Source: an uncultured Lachnospiraceae bacterium (lineage in GTDB: Bacteria; Bacillota; Clostridia; Lachnospirales; Lachnospiraceae). Taken from it: a stretch of DNA of 13,249 bases. The position numbers were made by a program, and so were the translations under genes. The notes beneath the pieces were generated by a model. That model was not told where the DNA came from. It searched no databases and worked only from the letters and a program-made list of their open reading frames with translations. The stretch lies in contig CAMTBF010000042.1 of the NCBI GenBank assembly GCA_947068385.1, positions 1 through 13,249 of the forward strand, in the 5' to 3' direction. Below, piece by piece: positions 1-6,497 of the stretch (positions are counted from its first letter, which is position 1; the number at the start of each line of letters is the position of its first letter).

Positions 1-80
1 TCGTTTGACACTTCTGTGTATTATTATCTCGGTGTTTCTTGTCACGGCTATTTTCGTTTTTTAGAAGCGTCTTGTTTCAT
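1..80 (-). other. Putative 5' end of a leftward gene, frame interrupted, cut by window edge
   Basis: A strong Shine-Dalgarno (AAGGAGG, 7 nt spacing) precedes an ATG at 80-78, and a good promoter lies about 130 bp upstream (212-240). This initiation signal is as convincing as those of the real genes here. The frame reads only MKQDASKKRK and stops at TAG (50-48). Both other frames then stay open to the window edge. A single extra A in the A6 run at 57-62 would give a lysine-rich start continuing as TKIAVTRNTEIIIHRSVKR. Possible explanations are a short leader peptide, a homopolymer sequencing error, transcriptional slippage, or a decayed gene. No product can be assigned from so little sequence. 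Confidence 0.35.
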
Positions 81-211
81 TGGATTCCCTCCTTTTGGTT
101 ATTTGGTCAAGACCCATTTTTTATAAATCCCCCACGCTTCAAAATGACTGCCCTTCGTTCCGACCCTGGCCGATACAGACTTTTTGATTGGCGGCGATTT
201 ATAGTAAAGTC

Positions 212-240
212 ATTATACTTTGAATTTTATAAAATTTCAA
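212..240 (-). promoter_or_regulatory. Leftward sigma-A promoter with AT dyad
   Basis: Read on the minus strand: -35 TTGAAA (240-235), 17-nt spacer, -10 TATAAT (217-212), a near-consensus promoter pointing at the ATG at 80. The -35 and spacer lie inside a near-perfect dyad: the 10-bp palindrome TTTTATAAAA flanked by TTGAA and TTCAA with one extra T. A repressor could bind there. The rest of 81-331 holds only the roughly 125-nt leader of the leftward gene and AT-rich spacer; no gene was seen in it. Confidence 0.6.
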
Positions 241-331
241 TAAAGAAAATGAAAAAAGTTTTCAGATATTTAATTTTTGTAAATTACTACCAAATTTGAT
301 AGGTCAATTTTATGGATTATGCACAATGCCC

Positions 332-351
332 AAAAACTCAAAGCATTGAGT
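332..351 (-). terminator. Probable intrinsic terminator of the large SGNH hydrolase gene
   Basis: On the minus strand, 9 nt after the stop codon of the SGNH gene, a 6-bp perfect stem ACTCAA/TTGAGT with a 4-nt loop runs into a T run (TTTTT counting the last stem base). The stem is short, so termination may be partial, but position and strand fit. Confidence 0.5.
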
Positions 352-360
352 CCTGCTTTA

Positions 361-1536
361 TCAGCTTTCTGCCGAAACAGGATAGTCCAGCGATACCATG
401 GAATCCTCCAGGACCATGTCCAGTGCATATGCCATCTCCCGGAACATCCGGTAATGTCCCTGGGCATTGGGATGGACGGCGTCGCTCATGCGGCCCAGGA
501 AGGCCTCCTGGCATTTCTGCTGCAGCGCGGTGAAATTCTGAAAATGATCCACCAGCGGCACTTCCTTCTCCCTGGCCACCTCCCGCACCGCCTGGACGAA
601 GGGCACAATCGCCCTGGCACGCTCCCCCGCGTCCTCCCTCTGGGGCTGCGGGACGCGCAGGACGGGCTGGCTGCCGTGGGCCCGCACCATATCCACGATT
701 TCGCACAGTTGGGACCTGAACAGGGCCCTGTCGATCACGCCCGGGAAGCAGCAGTCATTGGTGCCGAACATGATCACCGCCACGTCCGCGCCCGCATAGG
801 GCTCATAGCGCACGTCCAGCCTCTCCAGGAACTCCTTCGCCGTGGCTCCCGACACGCCGGTATTGATGATCGTGTCGTCCCTGCGCCCCCAGTCCTCCCG
901 TATGTACTTCTCCCATAGCTGCGCCACGCTGTCATAGCCATAGGTATGCCACGCGCCGTGGGTGATGCTGTCCCCCAGGAAGAGCCATTTCATGGGCTCT
1001 GCCTTCAGCACAAGTTTTCCGCTGGGCGGGAATGTCTCTGTGGCAGGCGCCAGGGTCAGGAGCCCTTCGTCCCCGGCCGACACCTTCGACAGATCCCCGC
1101 CTATGGTCTCCAGCAGCCAGTTCGCCTCCCTCAGGGGATCTGGCTCTCCCTCTGCTGCCGGAAGCTCTATCAGCTGCGCCCCGATGGCCTCCGTCTGCCG
1201 CCTCAGGTCGGCAAGCCCCCTGCGGAGCGCATCGGGGGAGAGCTTCCTGTCCTCCTCACCGGAGATATAGACCACCGCGAAGGGACGGTAGTCCGCCACC
1301 CTTCCCTGGAACTCCCGCAGGATGTCGTCCACACAGTATCCGGCCCTGGCCGTATTGAAGACAAAATTCTCCCTTCCGGACAGCTCCTCCCCGCGCATAT
1401 CCCAGCGCACCACTTCCTCGAACAGCCCCGCCATGTTGCGGAAGCCCCGGTTCTCCGAAAAGCCTCCCGCTCCGTGGGTGCCCCCGGTGAAGACCCATAT
1501 CCTGTTGGACATGGGAAATGTCATCCTACTGCCCAT
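361..1536 (-). CDS. Two-domain SGNH/GDSL hydrolase with a degenerate N-terminal SGNH copy
   Basis: 391 aa, about twice the usual single-domain SGNH length. The C-terminal half has the full catalytic set: block I GDSITHG (nucleophile Ser190), block II NTGVSG (Gly230), block III FGTND (Asn260), block V SDAVHPN (Asp352, His355). The N-terminal half repeats the same order in degenerate form: FTGGTHG (17-22), NTARAGYCVDDIL (61-73), VVYISGEED (88-96). The nucleophile Ser and block III Asn are absent there, so it looks like a non-catalytic SGNH copy. No signal peptide or membrane segment is visible, so it is probably cytoplasmic. The ATG at 1536 is chosen because GGGGGGA precedes it at good spacing; in-frame ATGs at residues 5 and 9 are alternatives. 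It is transcribed divergently from nanK, suggesting deacylation of sialic acid or another glycan. An esterase fold is well supported; the substrate is inferred. Confidence 0.85.
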   Translation of the reverse strand: MGSRMTFPMSNRIWVFTGGTHGAGGFSENRGFRNMAGLFEEVVRWDMRGEELSGRENFVFNTARAGYCVDDILREFQGRVADYRPFAVVYISGEEDRKLSPDALRRGLADLRRQTEAIGAQLIELPAAEGEPDPLREANWLLETIGGDLSKVSAGDEGLLTLAPATETFPPSGKLVLKAEPMKWLFLGDSITHGAWHTYGYDSVAQLWEKYIREDWGRRDDTIINTGVSGATAKEFLERLDVRYEPYAGADVAVIMFGTNDCCFPGVIDRALFRSQLCEIVDMVRAHGSQPVLRVPQPQREDAGERARAIVPFVQAVREVAREKEVPLVDHFQNFTALQQKCQEAFLGRMSDAVHPNAQGHYRMFREMAYALDMVLEDSMVSLDYPVSAES

Positions 1537-1639
1537 GCTTTCTATCCCCCCATTCCCGCCATGTCTTCCGCTTTCTGCCTCCTGGTTCCGGGCGGCAGAC
1601 GCGGTTTTCCAGGCATGAAAATATGTTTCACATCGATTT

Positions 1640-1667
1640 TTCGGGCGGCAGATTCTTTTGGCCCGAA
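1640..1667. repeat. 7-bp inverted repeat in the SGNH leader
   Basis: TTCGGGC (1640-1646) and GCCCGAA (1661-1667) are perfect inverted arms with a 14-nt loop. They lie in the predicted roughly 155-nt leader of the leftward SGNH gene, without a T tail. The left arm is also part of an 11-bp direct repeat, CGGGCGGCAGA, at 1589-1599 and 1642-1652. It may be an operator or an RNA hairpin; function unknown. Confidence 0.35.
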
Positions 1668-1699
1668 TATTTTATGCATTTTTCCAATATTTTTATTAT

Positions 1700-1728
1700 A
1701 TGTTACATCTAAATGGTCACTTTGTCAA
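1700..1728 (-). promoter_or_regulatory. Leftward promoter for the two-domain SGNH gene
   Basis: On the minus strand, TTGACA (1728-1723) is a consensus -35, followed after 17 nt by TAACAT (1705-1700), a 4/6 match to the -10. A better TATAAT (1701-1696) sits at 21 nt, too far for a standard promoter. The consensus -35 and divergent position support it; the -10 is weak, so it may need activation. Confidence 0.4.
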
Positions 1729-1761
1729 TATTATATTAATATACTTTCTAAACTATTGACA
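1723..1761. promoter_or_regulatory. 8-bp inverted repeat joining the two divergent -35 boxes
   Basis: TGTCAATA (1723-1730) and TATTGACA (1754-1761) are perfect inverted arms separated by 23 AT-rich bases, so arm centres are 31 bp apart, about three helical turns. Each arm contains the -35 TTGACA of one of the two divergent promoters. A third TGTCA half-site (1769-1773) forms a closer dyad, TGACA-N7-TGTCA (1757-1773), within the nanK spacer. The arrangement suits a shared regulator of both transcription units. Confidence 0.5.
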
Positions 1762-1784
1762 TTTCTGTTGTCATGATATATAAA
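1756..1784 (+). promoter_or_regulatory. Rightward promoter of the nanK-nanE-esterase operon
   Basis: TTGACA (1756-1761), 17-nt spacer, TATAAA (1779-1784): consensus -35 and 5/6 -10. Transcription should start near 1791, giving a leader of about 40 nt before the ATG at 1833. A near-palindrome TGTTT-T-AAACA (1801-1811) sits between the start site and the Shine-Dalgarno AGGAAG and could be an operator. Confidence 0.7.
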
Positions 1785-1832
1785 AGAATATGGGTATATT
1801 TGTTTTAAACATGCTAAAAGGAAGATGGTGAA

Positions 1833-2750
1833 ATGAAAAAAATTTCAGAAGACACACATGACATCCGAATCGCGGTGGCGGACATCGGCGGCACCTGCAT
1901 CAAATCCGGCATCTGGGAGAAAGGCGAGATCCATGAGATACGGGAGACTCCCACTGAGGCCCGTCTGGGCGGGGCCCATGTCATGGAGACCGTACAGGAC
2001 ATTTTGAGCGGATACCATGATTTCCAGGCCATCGGCATCAGCAGCGCCGGCCAGGTGGATACGGAAAAAGGTTCTATCTTATACGCAAACGAGAACATCC
2101 CCGGCTACACCGGGACAAACATCCGGGAGATCCTGGAGGCCAGGTTCCATGTGCCCGTCAGCGTCCAGAACGATGTGAACAGCGCTGCCGCCGGGGAGGC
2201 CTGTTACGGTGCCGGGCGGGGACACGCGAATTTCCTGTGCCTTACATACGGGACCGGCGTGGGCGGCGCCATCGTCATTGGCGGCCAGGTCTATCTGGGG
2301 GCCGGATTCTCCGCCGGGGAATTCGGCGGCATCGTGGTCCATCCCGAGGACAGGGATCCCGGACGGGACATGTTCAGCGGCTGCTATGAGAGGTACGCCT
2401 CCACCACCGCGTTGGTGCAGAGCGTCGGCTCCCGGTTTCCGGAGCTTCACAACGGACGGGAGATTTTTGCCCGTCTGGAGGACGAGGAGGTGCGGGTGCT
2501 GGTGGATCGCTGGATCGCCGAGATCACCTATGGCCTCATCAGCCTCGTCCATATCTTCAACCCTTCCCTGGTGGTCCTGGGCGGCGGCGTCATGGAGCAG
2601 GAATATGTCATCTCCCAGGTGCGGCTGCGGCTGCGGGAGCAGCTCATCCCCTCCTTCCTGAACGTGGAGGTGGTGCCCGCCGAGCTGGGCAATCTGGCGG
2701 GAATGCTGGGCGCGGCAGAAGGCGCGCGGAAAGCTTATCTGAATCTTTGA
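1833..2750 (+). CDS. nanK: ROK-family sugar kinase, probable N-acetylmannosamine kinase
   Basis: 305 aa, normal ROK length. ROK/ASKHA motifs appear in order: N-terminal phosphate loop DIGGT (17-21), catalytic Asp114 in VQNDVNSAAAGE (111-122), YGTGVGG (139-145), GEFGG (162-166), and C-terminal adenosine motif VVLGGGV (247-253). The expected reaction is ATP-dependent phosphorylation of ManNAc to ManNAc-6-P in the cytoplasm. ROK kinases differ in sugar choice; the direct nanE neighbour makes NanK the best call over glucokinase or a fructokinase. The family's zinc motif CxCGxxGCxE is mostly lost: the first two Cys are Gly177 and Asp179, and only GCYE (183-186) remains. No DNA-binding domain is present, so it is a kinase and not a NagC-type repressor. 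Start supported by AGGAAG 8 nt upstream. First gene of the operon. Confidence 0.85.
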   Translation: MKKISEDTHDIRIAVADIGGTCIKSGIWEKGEIHEIRETPTEARLGGAHVMETVQDILSGYHDFQAIGISSAGQVDTEKGSILYANENIPGYTGTNIREILEARFHVPVSVQNDVNSAAAGEACYGAGRGHANFLCLTYGTGVGGAIVIGGQVYLGAGFSAGEFGGIVVHPEDRDPGRDMFSGCYERYASTTALVQSVGSRFPELHNGREIFARLEDEEVRVLVDRWIAEITYGLISLVHIFNPSLVVLGGGVMEQEYVISQVRLRLREQLIPSFLNVEVVPAELGNLAGMLGAAEGARKAYLNL

Positions 2751-2757
2751 CAGAATC

Positions 2758-2795
2758 TTTATCAGGTTATTTTATCAGGATTTTTATTAAAAATC
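2758..2795 (+). repeat. Direct repeats and AT hairpin in the nanK-nanE gap
   Basis: The 63-nt gap carries TTTATCAGG twice (2758-2766, 2771-2779), and GAATCTTT twice just before (2741-2748, 2753-2760), a 12-13 bp periodicity. Next comes a 7-bp perfect hairpin GATTTTT/AAAAATC (2779-2785, 2789-2795) with a 3-nt loop, ending just ahead of the nanE Shine-Dalgarno. It may modulate nanE translation or mRNA processing. Confidence 0.35.
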
Positions 2796-2813
2796 GAAAG
2801 GAGCATATCTGAA

Positions 2814-3503
2814 ATGGAAAACAAGAGAATCGAGCAACTGCACGGCAAGCTGATTGTGTCCTGCCAGGCACTCCCCCACGAGCCCCTGCACTCCTCCTTC
2901 ATCATGGGCAGGATGGCGCTGGCGGCCAAGGAAGGCGGCGCTCTGGGCATCCGGGCCAACACGAAGGAGGACATCCGGGAGATCCAGTCCCAGGTGGACC
3001 TTCCGGTCATCGGCATCGTAAAGAGGGATTATGAAGACAGCAAGATATACATAACACCCACTATGCGGGAGGTGGAGGAGCTGATGGAGGTAAAGCCGGA
3101 GATCATCGCCCTGGACGCCACCGGCTCTGTGCGGCCCGGGGGGCTTACCCTGGACGATTTCTTCCGGCAGCTGAAGGAGACCTATCCTGACCAGCTGTGG
3201 ATGGCGGACTGCTCTACGGTGGAGGAGGCCCTCCACGCCGATGAGCTGGGCTTCGATTTCATAGGAACTACGCTTGTAGGCTATACGGAGCAGAGCAAGG
3301 GGGACAAAATCGAATCCAACGACTTTGAGATCCTGCGGAAGATCATCGCCTCCGCAAAGCATCGCGTCATCGCGGAGGGCAATATCGACACGCCGGAAAA
3401 GGTCAGGCGCGTCATCGACCTGGGCGCCTTCAGCGTGGTGGTGGGATCCATCATCACAAGGCCGCAGCTCATCACGAAGCGCTTCGCGCAGGCCCTGGAC
3501 TGA
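2814..3503 (+). CDS. nanE: N-acetylmannosamine-6-phosphate 2-epimerase
   Basis: 229 aa, the usual NanE length, a TIM-barrel enzyme converting ManNAc-6-P to GlcNAc-6-P in sialic acid and ManNAc catabolism. Recognised by a run of family motifs: LIVSCQALPHEPL (13-25), GGALGIRAN (41-49), PVIGIVKRDY (64-73), YITPT (79-83), IALDAT (98-103), MADCST (130-135), IGTTLVGYT (150-158), VIAEGNI (185-191) and VVVGSIITRPQLIT (208-221). By comparison with characterised NanE enzymes, Lys70 (in VKRDY) and Glu188 (in AEGN) should be the catalytic pair. It is 63 nt downstream of nanK with its own GGAG Shine-Dalgarno. Its product enters the NagA/NagB pathway, which is not in this window. This is the most secure functional call in the left half. 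Confidence 0.96.
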   Translation: MENKRIEQLHGKLIVSCQALPHEPLHSSFIMGRMALAAKEGGALGIRANTKEDIREIQSQVDLPVIGIVKRDYEDSKIYITPTMREVEELMEVKPEIIALDATGSVRPGGLTLDDFFRQLKETYPDQLWMADCSTVEEALHADELGFDFIGTTLVGYTEQSKGDKIESNDFEILRKIIASAKHRVIAEGNIDTPEKVRRVIDLGAFSVVVGSIITRPQLITKRFAQALD

Positions 3504-3521
3504 CAGGGGCTGGCCTGGCTT

Positions 3522-3547
3522 CTATTGTCTTGTATTGTAGACTATTG
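3522..3547 (+). repeat. Three 10-bp-spaced TATTG repeats
   Basis: CTATTG (3522-3527), GTATTG (3532-3537) and CTATTG (3542-3547) recur at exactly 10 bp, one helical turn, in the nanE-esterase gap. This could be a protein-binding site or chance in T-rich spacer. Confidence 0.3.
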
Positions 3548-3554
3548 ATTGGTA

Positions 3555-3578
3555 TGCGCGCCAAAGCGCGCAGGGAGG
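3555..3578 (+). promoter_or_regulatory. GC hairpin abutting the esterase Shine-Dalgarno
   Basis: TGCGCGC-CAAA-GCGCGCA (3555-3572) is a perfect 7-bp stem with a 4-nt loop, followed immediately by the Shine-Dalgarno GGGAGG (3573-3578) and, 7 nt later, the ATG. The hairpin does not bury the site; it may keep it exposed or mark an RNA-processing or stability point between nanE and the esterase. Confidence 0.5.
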
Positions 3579-3585
3579 TATAGAT

Positions 3586-4236
3586 ATGGACAATACGCCG
3601 AAAACCATTGTATGCTTTGGCGATTCCAACACCCACGGCTATAATTCCGCCAACATGGGCCGCTTCACGGAAAAGGAGCGCTGGCCCTGCGTCCTGGCAG
3701 ACCTGCTGGGCCCCGGCTATCTGGTCCGGGAGGAGGGCTTAAGCGGCAGGACCACCTCCTTCGAGGATCCCCTTTTCGAGGGCCTCAGCGGCTTCGCCGC
3801 CATCCATCCCTGCCTGATGACCCATGAGCCCGTGGACCTGCTCATCATCATGCTGGGCACCAATGACGTGAAGCAGCGCTTCGCCGCCACTCCGGCCAAC
3901 ATCGCCAAGGGGCTGGAGCGGCTGGTGACAAAGGCCGTCCATACCACGGAGGCCTGGCGGGACAAGGCGAACATCCTCGTCATCGCGCCGCCGCCCATCG
4001 AGGAGGGGTATAAGGGGACGGAAATCCAGGGAGAGATGGGCGCGGACTGTGTGGAGAAGTCCATCGCCATCGTCCCCCTGTTCCGGGACGTGGCCGTGCG
4101 GCTGGGCTGCCATTTCCTGGAAGCCGCATCCATTCCCGGCATGGGGATGTATCCCTATGACTATATGCACCTGAGCCTGGACAGCCACAGGCTGCTGGCC
4201 GAGCGGCTGGCGGAGCTTATTCCGGGCATCTGCTGA
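3586..4236 (+). CDS. Single-domain SGNH hydrolase, arylesterase/acetyltransferase-like
   Basis: 216 aa with all SGNH blocks: GDSNTHG (12-18, nucleophile Ser14), EEGLSGRTT (49-57, Gly51), IIMLGTND (87-94, Asn93), and DYMH (192-195, Asp/His of the triad). Phrases such as ERWPCVLADLLG, EEGLSGRTT and MTHEPVDLLIIMLGTND closely resemble the Mycobacterium smegmatis esterase/acyltransferase type (MsAcT). No signal peptide, so cytoplasmic. It lies 82 nt after nanE as the third operon gene with a strong GGGAGG site. The context suggests release of O-acetyl groups from sialic acid or an amino-sugar intermediate; SGNH lipases/acylhydrolases also occur in described gut-bacterial nan clusters. Fold and triad are well supported. 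The sialate O-acetylesterase role is inference; a generic acyl hydrolase is the alternative. Confidence 0.85.
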   Translation: MDNTPKTIVCFGDSNTHGYNSANMGRFTEKERWPCVLADLLGPGYLVREEGLSGRTTSFEDPLFEGLSGFAAIHPCLMTHEPVDLLIIMLGTNDVKQRFAATPANIAKGLERLVTKAVHTTEAWRDKANILVIAPPPIEEGYKGTEIQGEMGADCVEKSIAIVPLFRDVAVRLGCHFLEAASIPGMGMYPYDYMHLSLDSHRLLAERLAELIPGIC

Positions 4237-4239
4237 GCA

Positions 4240-4305
4240 CGGTTCTGGAACCGGGGAGCTGCCCGGAATGTCTGCCCCGCTTCACGGGAACGGCATTCCG
4301 GGCAG
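4240..4305. terminator. Long hairpin between convergent operons, likely bidirectional terminator
   Basis: CTGCCCGGAATG (4259-4270) and CATTCCGGGCAG (4294-4305) form a perfect 12-bp stem with a 23-nt loop that itself holds CCCG/CGGG (4276-4279, 4285-4288). A smaller palindrome, CGGTTC-TG-GAACCG (4240-4253), stands just before it. The structure starts a few nt after the esterase stop and ends 20 nt from the convergent gene's stop. No good T tail on either strand, so it may stabilise 3' ends or stop transcription inefficiently. Confidence 0.55.
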
Positions 4306-4324
4306 TATAAATTGCTGTCCATTT

Positions 4325-4600
4325 TCAGGCAAGCCGGAAATAGCCTTCGCTTTCCTTGAACATGTCCAGAATCTCAGCATCGCCGGAATCCGGATGCTCC
4401 TGAAGCGCTCTGTAGATCCTGTCCACAATGTCAATGTCAACGGCAAGCATCTCTGCGCATCCCTCCTCCGAGGCTTCCTTCCTCATGAAGTTCCTGACCT
4501 GTCGGATCAATACCATGAGCCTTGAACGCCGCTCCTCTTCCAGTCGGGTGCGCTTCTGGCCGAGTTCTGCATTTTTCTGGTTCAGCTGACCATATGTCAT
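4325..4600 (-). CDS. Small charged helical protein translationally coupled to the ABC exporter
   Basis: 91 aa, not recognised as a known family. The start is set by an ATGA overlap: its ATG (4600-4598) shares bases with the TGA stop of the ABC gene (4599-4597), the classic termination-reinitiation arrangement; no separate Shine-Dalgarno is evident. The N-terminal third (about 4-30, NQKNAELGQKRTRLEEERRS) is strongly charged and probably coiled coil. The rest looks helical, with an acidic C-terminal half (DIDIVDRIYRALQEH). No Cys-rich, signal-peptide, double-glycine leader or membrane features are seen, so it is unlikely to be a secreted precursor. It is the last gene of the ABC operon and converges on the nan operon. 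An accessory or regulatory partner of the exporter is possible; this is inference from coupling only. Confidence 0.7.
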   Translation of the reverse strand: MTYGQLNQKNAELGQKRTRLEEERRSRLMVLIRQVRNFMRKEASEEGCAEMLAVDIDIVDRIYRALQEHPDSGDAEILDMFKESEGYFRLA

Positions 4601-6480
4601 TGATAATACTGGGCCTGGGCCTGCCACAGCTCGTGATACTTCCCCTTCTCGTCCGAGAGCAGCTCCTCATGGCTCCCCCGCTGCACCAGCCTCCCCTCAT
4701 GGAAGACAGCGATATCGTCGCAGAACCGGCAGGAGGACAGCCTGTGGGAGATGTAGATGGCCGTCTTGTCCCCCACCATGGCATCGAATCCGGAATAGAT
4801 CTCATACTCCGACAGGGGATCTAAGCTTGCGGTGGGCTCGTCCAGCAGCACGAAGGGCGCGTCCTTGTACAGGGCCCTGGCGATGGCAATCTTCTGGGCC
4901 TCGCCGCCGGATATCTCTATGCCGCCGTCCGCGATGTCCTGGTACAGATAGGTGTCCAGCCCCTGGGAAAGCTCCTCCAGCCGCTCTCCCAGCCCGGCCT
5001 GGCGCAGCACCTCCTTCGCCTTCCCCTCGTCCACCTCCACCGAGGCCGCCACATTCTCCCCCAGGGGCATGGACAGGAGCTTGAAGTCCTGGAACACCAC
5101 CGAGAACAGCCGGACATACTCGTCCTGGCGGAACTTGCGGATGTCCACGCCGTTCAACAGAATCTCCCCCTCCTGGGGATCGTAGAGGCGGCACAGGAGC
5201 TTGATCATGGTGGTCTTGCCGGAGCCGTTCATGCCCACGATGGCCATGCGCTCCCCGATGCGGAGCTTCAAGGAGAAGTCCTTCAGGGCATATTGCTCCG
5301 AGCCCGGATACCGGAAGGATACATGACGGAATTCTATCTCATACTGATTGTCCAGCCGTTTCTCCACCGGGAGCTTCCCCTTGTACATCTCATCGCTGAC
5401 GTTCAGCATCTCCAAAGTGCTGGCCACTCTCCTGGCGGTGAGGGACAGGTTGTTCAACCGATAGCCCATGCTCTGGATGCCGTTTAGAATGTTCGTGATG
5501 GAGCCCGCGAACTTGATGACATTCCCCACCGGGAACGCCCCCAGCATGGCATACACGGCAGAAATCAGGTAGCCTGCCAGCGTCATCAGGCTCCCGGAGG
5601 CTCCCTGCAGGAAGCCCAGCCGACCAGACAGCTTCCCCATGACGGATGTCCAGGGGATGACCTTCTCGCCCTCCCGCATGTTTCCCACCGTATAATGCTC
5701 CATCAGATCGTATCCGTCATAGAGATGGATGTCCTTGATGAAATGGTAGTCCCCGCTTAAGCACCGGCGCGTCCAGTGCCAGCAAAAGGAATAATATTTC
5801 CGATAAAGCTCCTCCGGGTACAGCTCCTCCGGATCTTTCAAGAGCCGTTCCTCATAGGCCGCGTTGGCTTTCGTCACCGCCTTGGTGAGGAACCACAGCA
5901 CCGCCACCAATCCCCCAAGCCCCAGGTACATCCACGGATTGCGGGACATGGCGATGATTTTCAGGATGGGGATGGCCACCATCAGGGAGCAGATGAGCTG
6001 ACATATCCCAGACACGATGAACTCGAAATTCCAGAAGGCGCTGCCAATTCCGGCTCCCCAGCTATTGTCCTTCCAGATGCGGTCGTTCAGCTTCTTGACA
6101 TAGGGGCTCTCAAGCAGGGAATAGTCCATCTGCTGGAACTTTGCGGCGAAGTCGCTGTCGTAGGTCAGCCAGATAAGGGACTGCTTCGGCTCCACGAACT
6201 CATTCTTCAGGAAGCTGGAGGCTGCGGAGAGCAGGAACGAGGAAATCAGGAGCAGGAGCACCGGCTTCCCCAGCGCCTCCATGGGCGCGCCCTCGTAGAG
6301 CAGCTCCAGGATATCGGCGGAGAACACCAACACAAGCGCCGCCTCCACCGCATCCAGCACCAGCCGGAGCGTAGCCAGGAGGAAATAGGTATTATCGGTT
6401 TTTTGAATATATCCTAACATGTTTTTTATGTACTTGATATTGTCTTTCCATGGAATTTTGCTTGTCAAATCATCCGGCAT
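4597..6480 (-). CDS. ABC exporter half-transporter (TMD-NBD), subunit B
   Basis: 627 aa, membrane domain fused to an ATPase, typical of exporter half-transporters. Hydrophobic segments lie near 33-57, 72-92, 150-175, 183-200 and 295-330. In the ATPase: Walker A GMNGSGKT (416-423), Q-loop VFQD with Gln464, signature ISGGE (523-527, deviating from LSGGQ), Walker B FVLLDE (543-548, Glu548) and switch His579 in ISHR. Both nucleotide-site motifs look catalytically competent. It starts 17 nt after the preceding ABC gene; its AAGGAGG directly follows that gene's TAG stop, so the two are probably coupled and form a heterodimer. It ends in an ATGA overlap with the 91-aa gene. The substrate cannot be told from sequence; peptides, lipids or drugs are all possible for the family. 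Confidence 0.9.
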   Translation of the reverse strand: MPDDLTSKIPWKDNIKYIKNMLGYIQKTDNTYFLLATLRLVLDAVEAALVLVFSADILELLYEGAPMEALGKPVLLLLISSFLLSAASSFLKNEFVEPKQSLIWLTYDSDFAAKFQQMDYSLLESPYVKKLNDRIWKDNSWGAGIGSAFWNFEFIVSGICQLICSLMVAIPILKIIAMSRNPWMYLGLGGLVAVLWFLTKAVTKANAAYEERLLKDPEELYPEELYRKYYSFCWHWTRRCLSGDYHFIKDIHLYDGYDLMEHYTVGNMREGEKVIPWTSVMGKLSGRLGFLQGASGSLMTLAGYLISAVYAMLGAFPVGNVIKFAGSITNILNGIQSMGYRLNNLSLTARRVASTLEMLNVSDEMYKGKLPVEKRLDNQYEIEFRHVSFRYPGSEQYALKDFSLKLRIGERMAIVGMNGSGKTTMIKLLCRLYDPQEGEILLNGVDIRKFRQDEYVRLFSVVFQDFKLLSMPLGENVAASVEVDEGKAKEVLRQAGLGERLEELSQGLDTYLYQDIADGGIEISGGEAQKIAIARALYKDAPFVLLDEPTASLDPLSEYEIYSGFDAMVGDKTAIYISHRLSSCRFCDDIAVFHEGRLVQRGSHEELLSDEKGKYHELWQAQAQYYQ

Positions 6481-6497
6481 GTCTTTTGGCCCTCCTT

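Noticed and set aside
4325..4600. The 91-aa gene as an exported bacteriocin or signalling-peptide precursor
   Set aside because: No double-glycine leader, Cys/Ser/Thr-rich core or signal peptide; it is highly charged and helical throughout.
4601..4627. Longer start (9 extra residues) for the 91-aa protein
   Set aside because: It would overlap deep into the ABC coding region without a ribosome site; the ATGA overlap is a standard coupled start.
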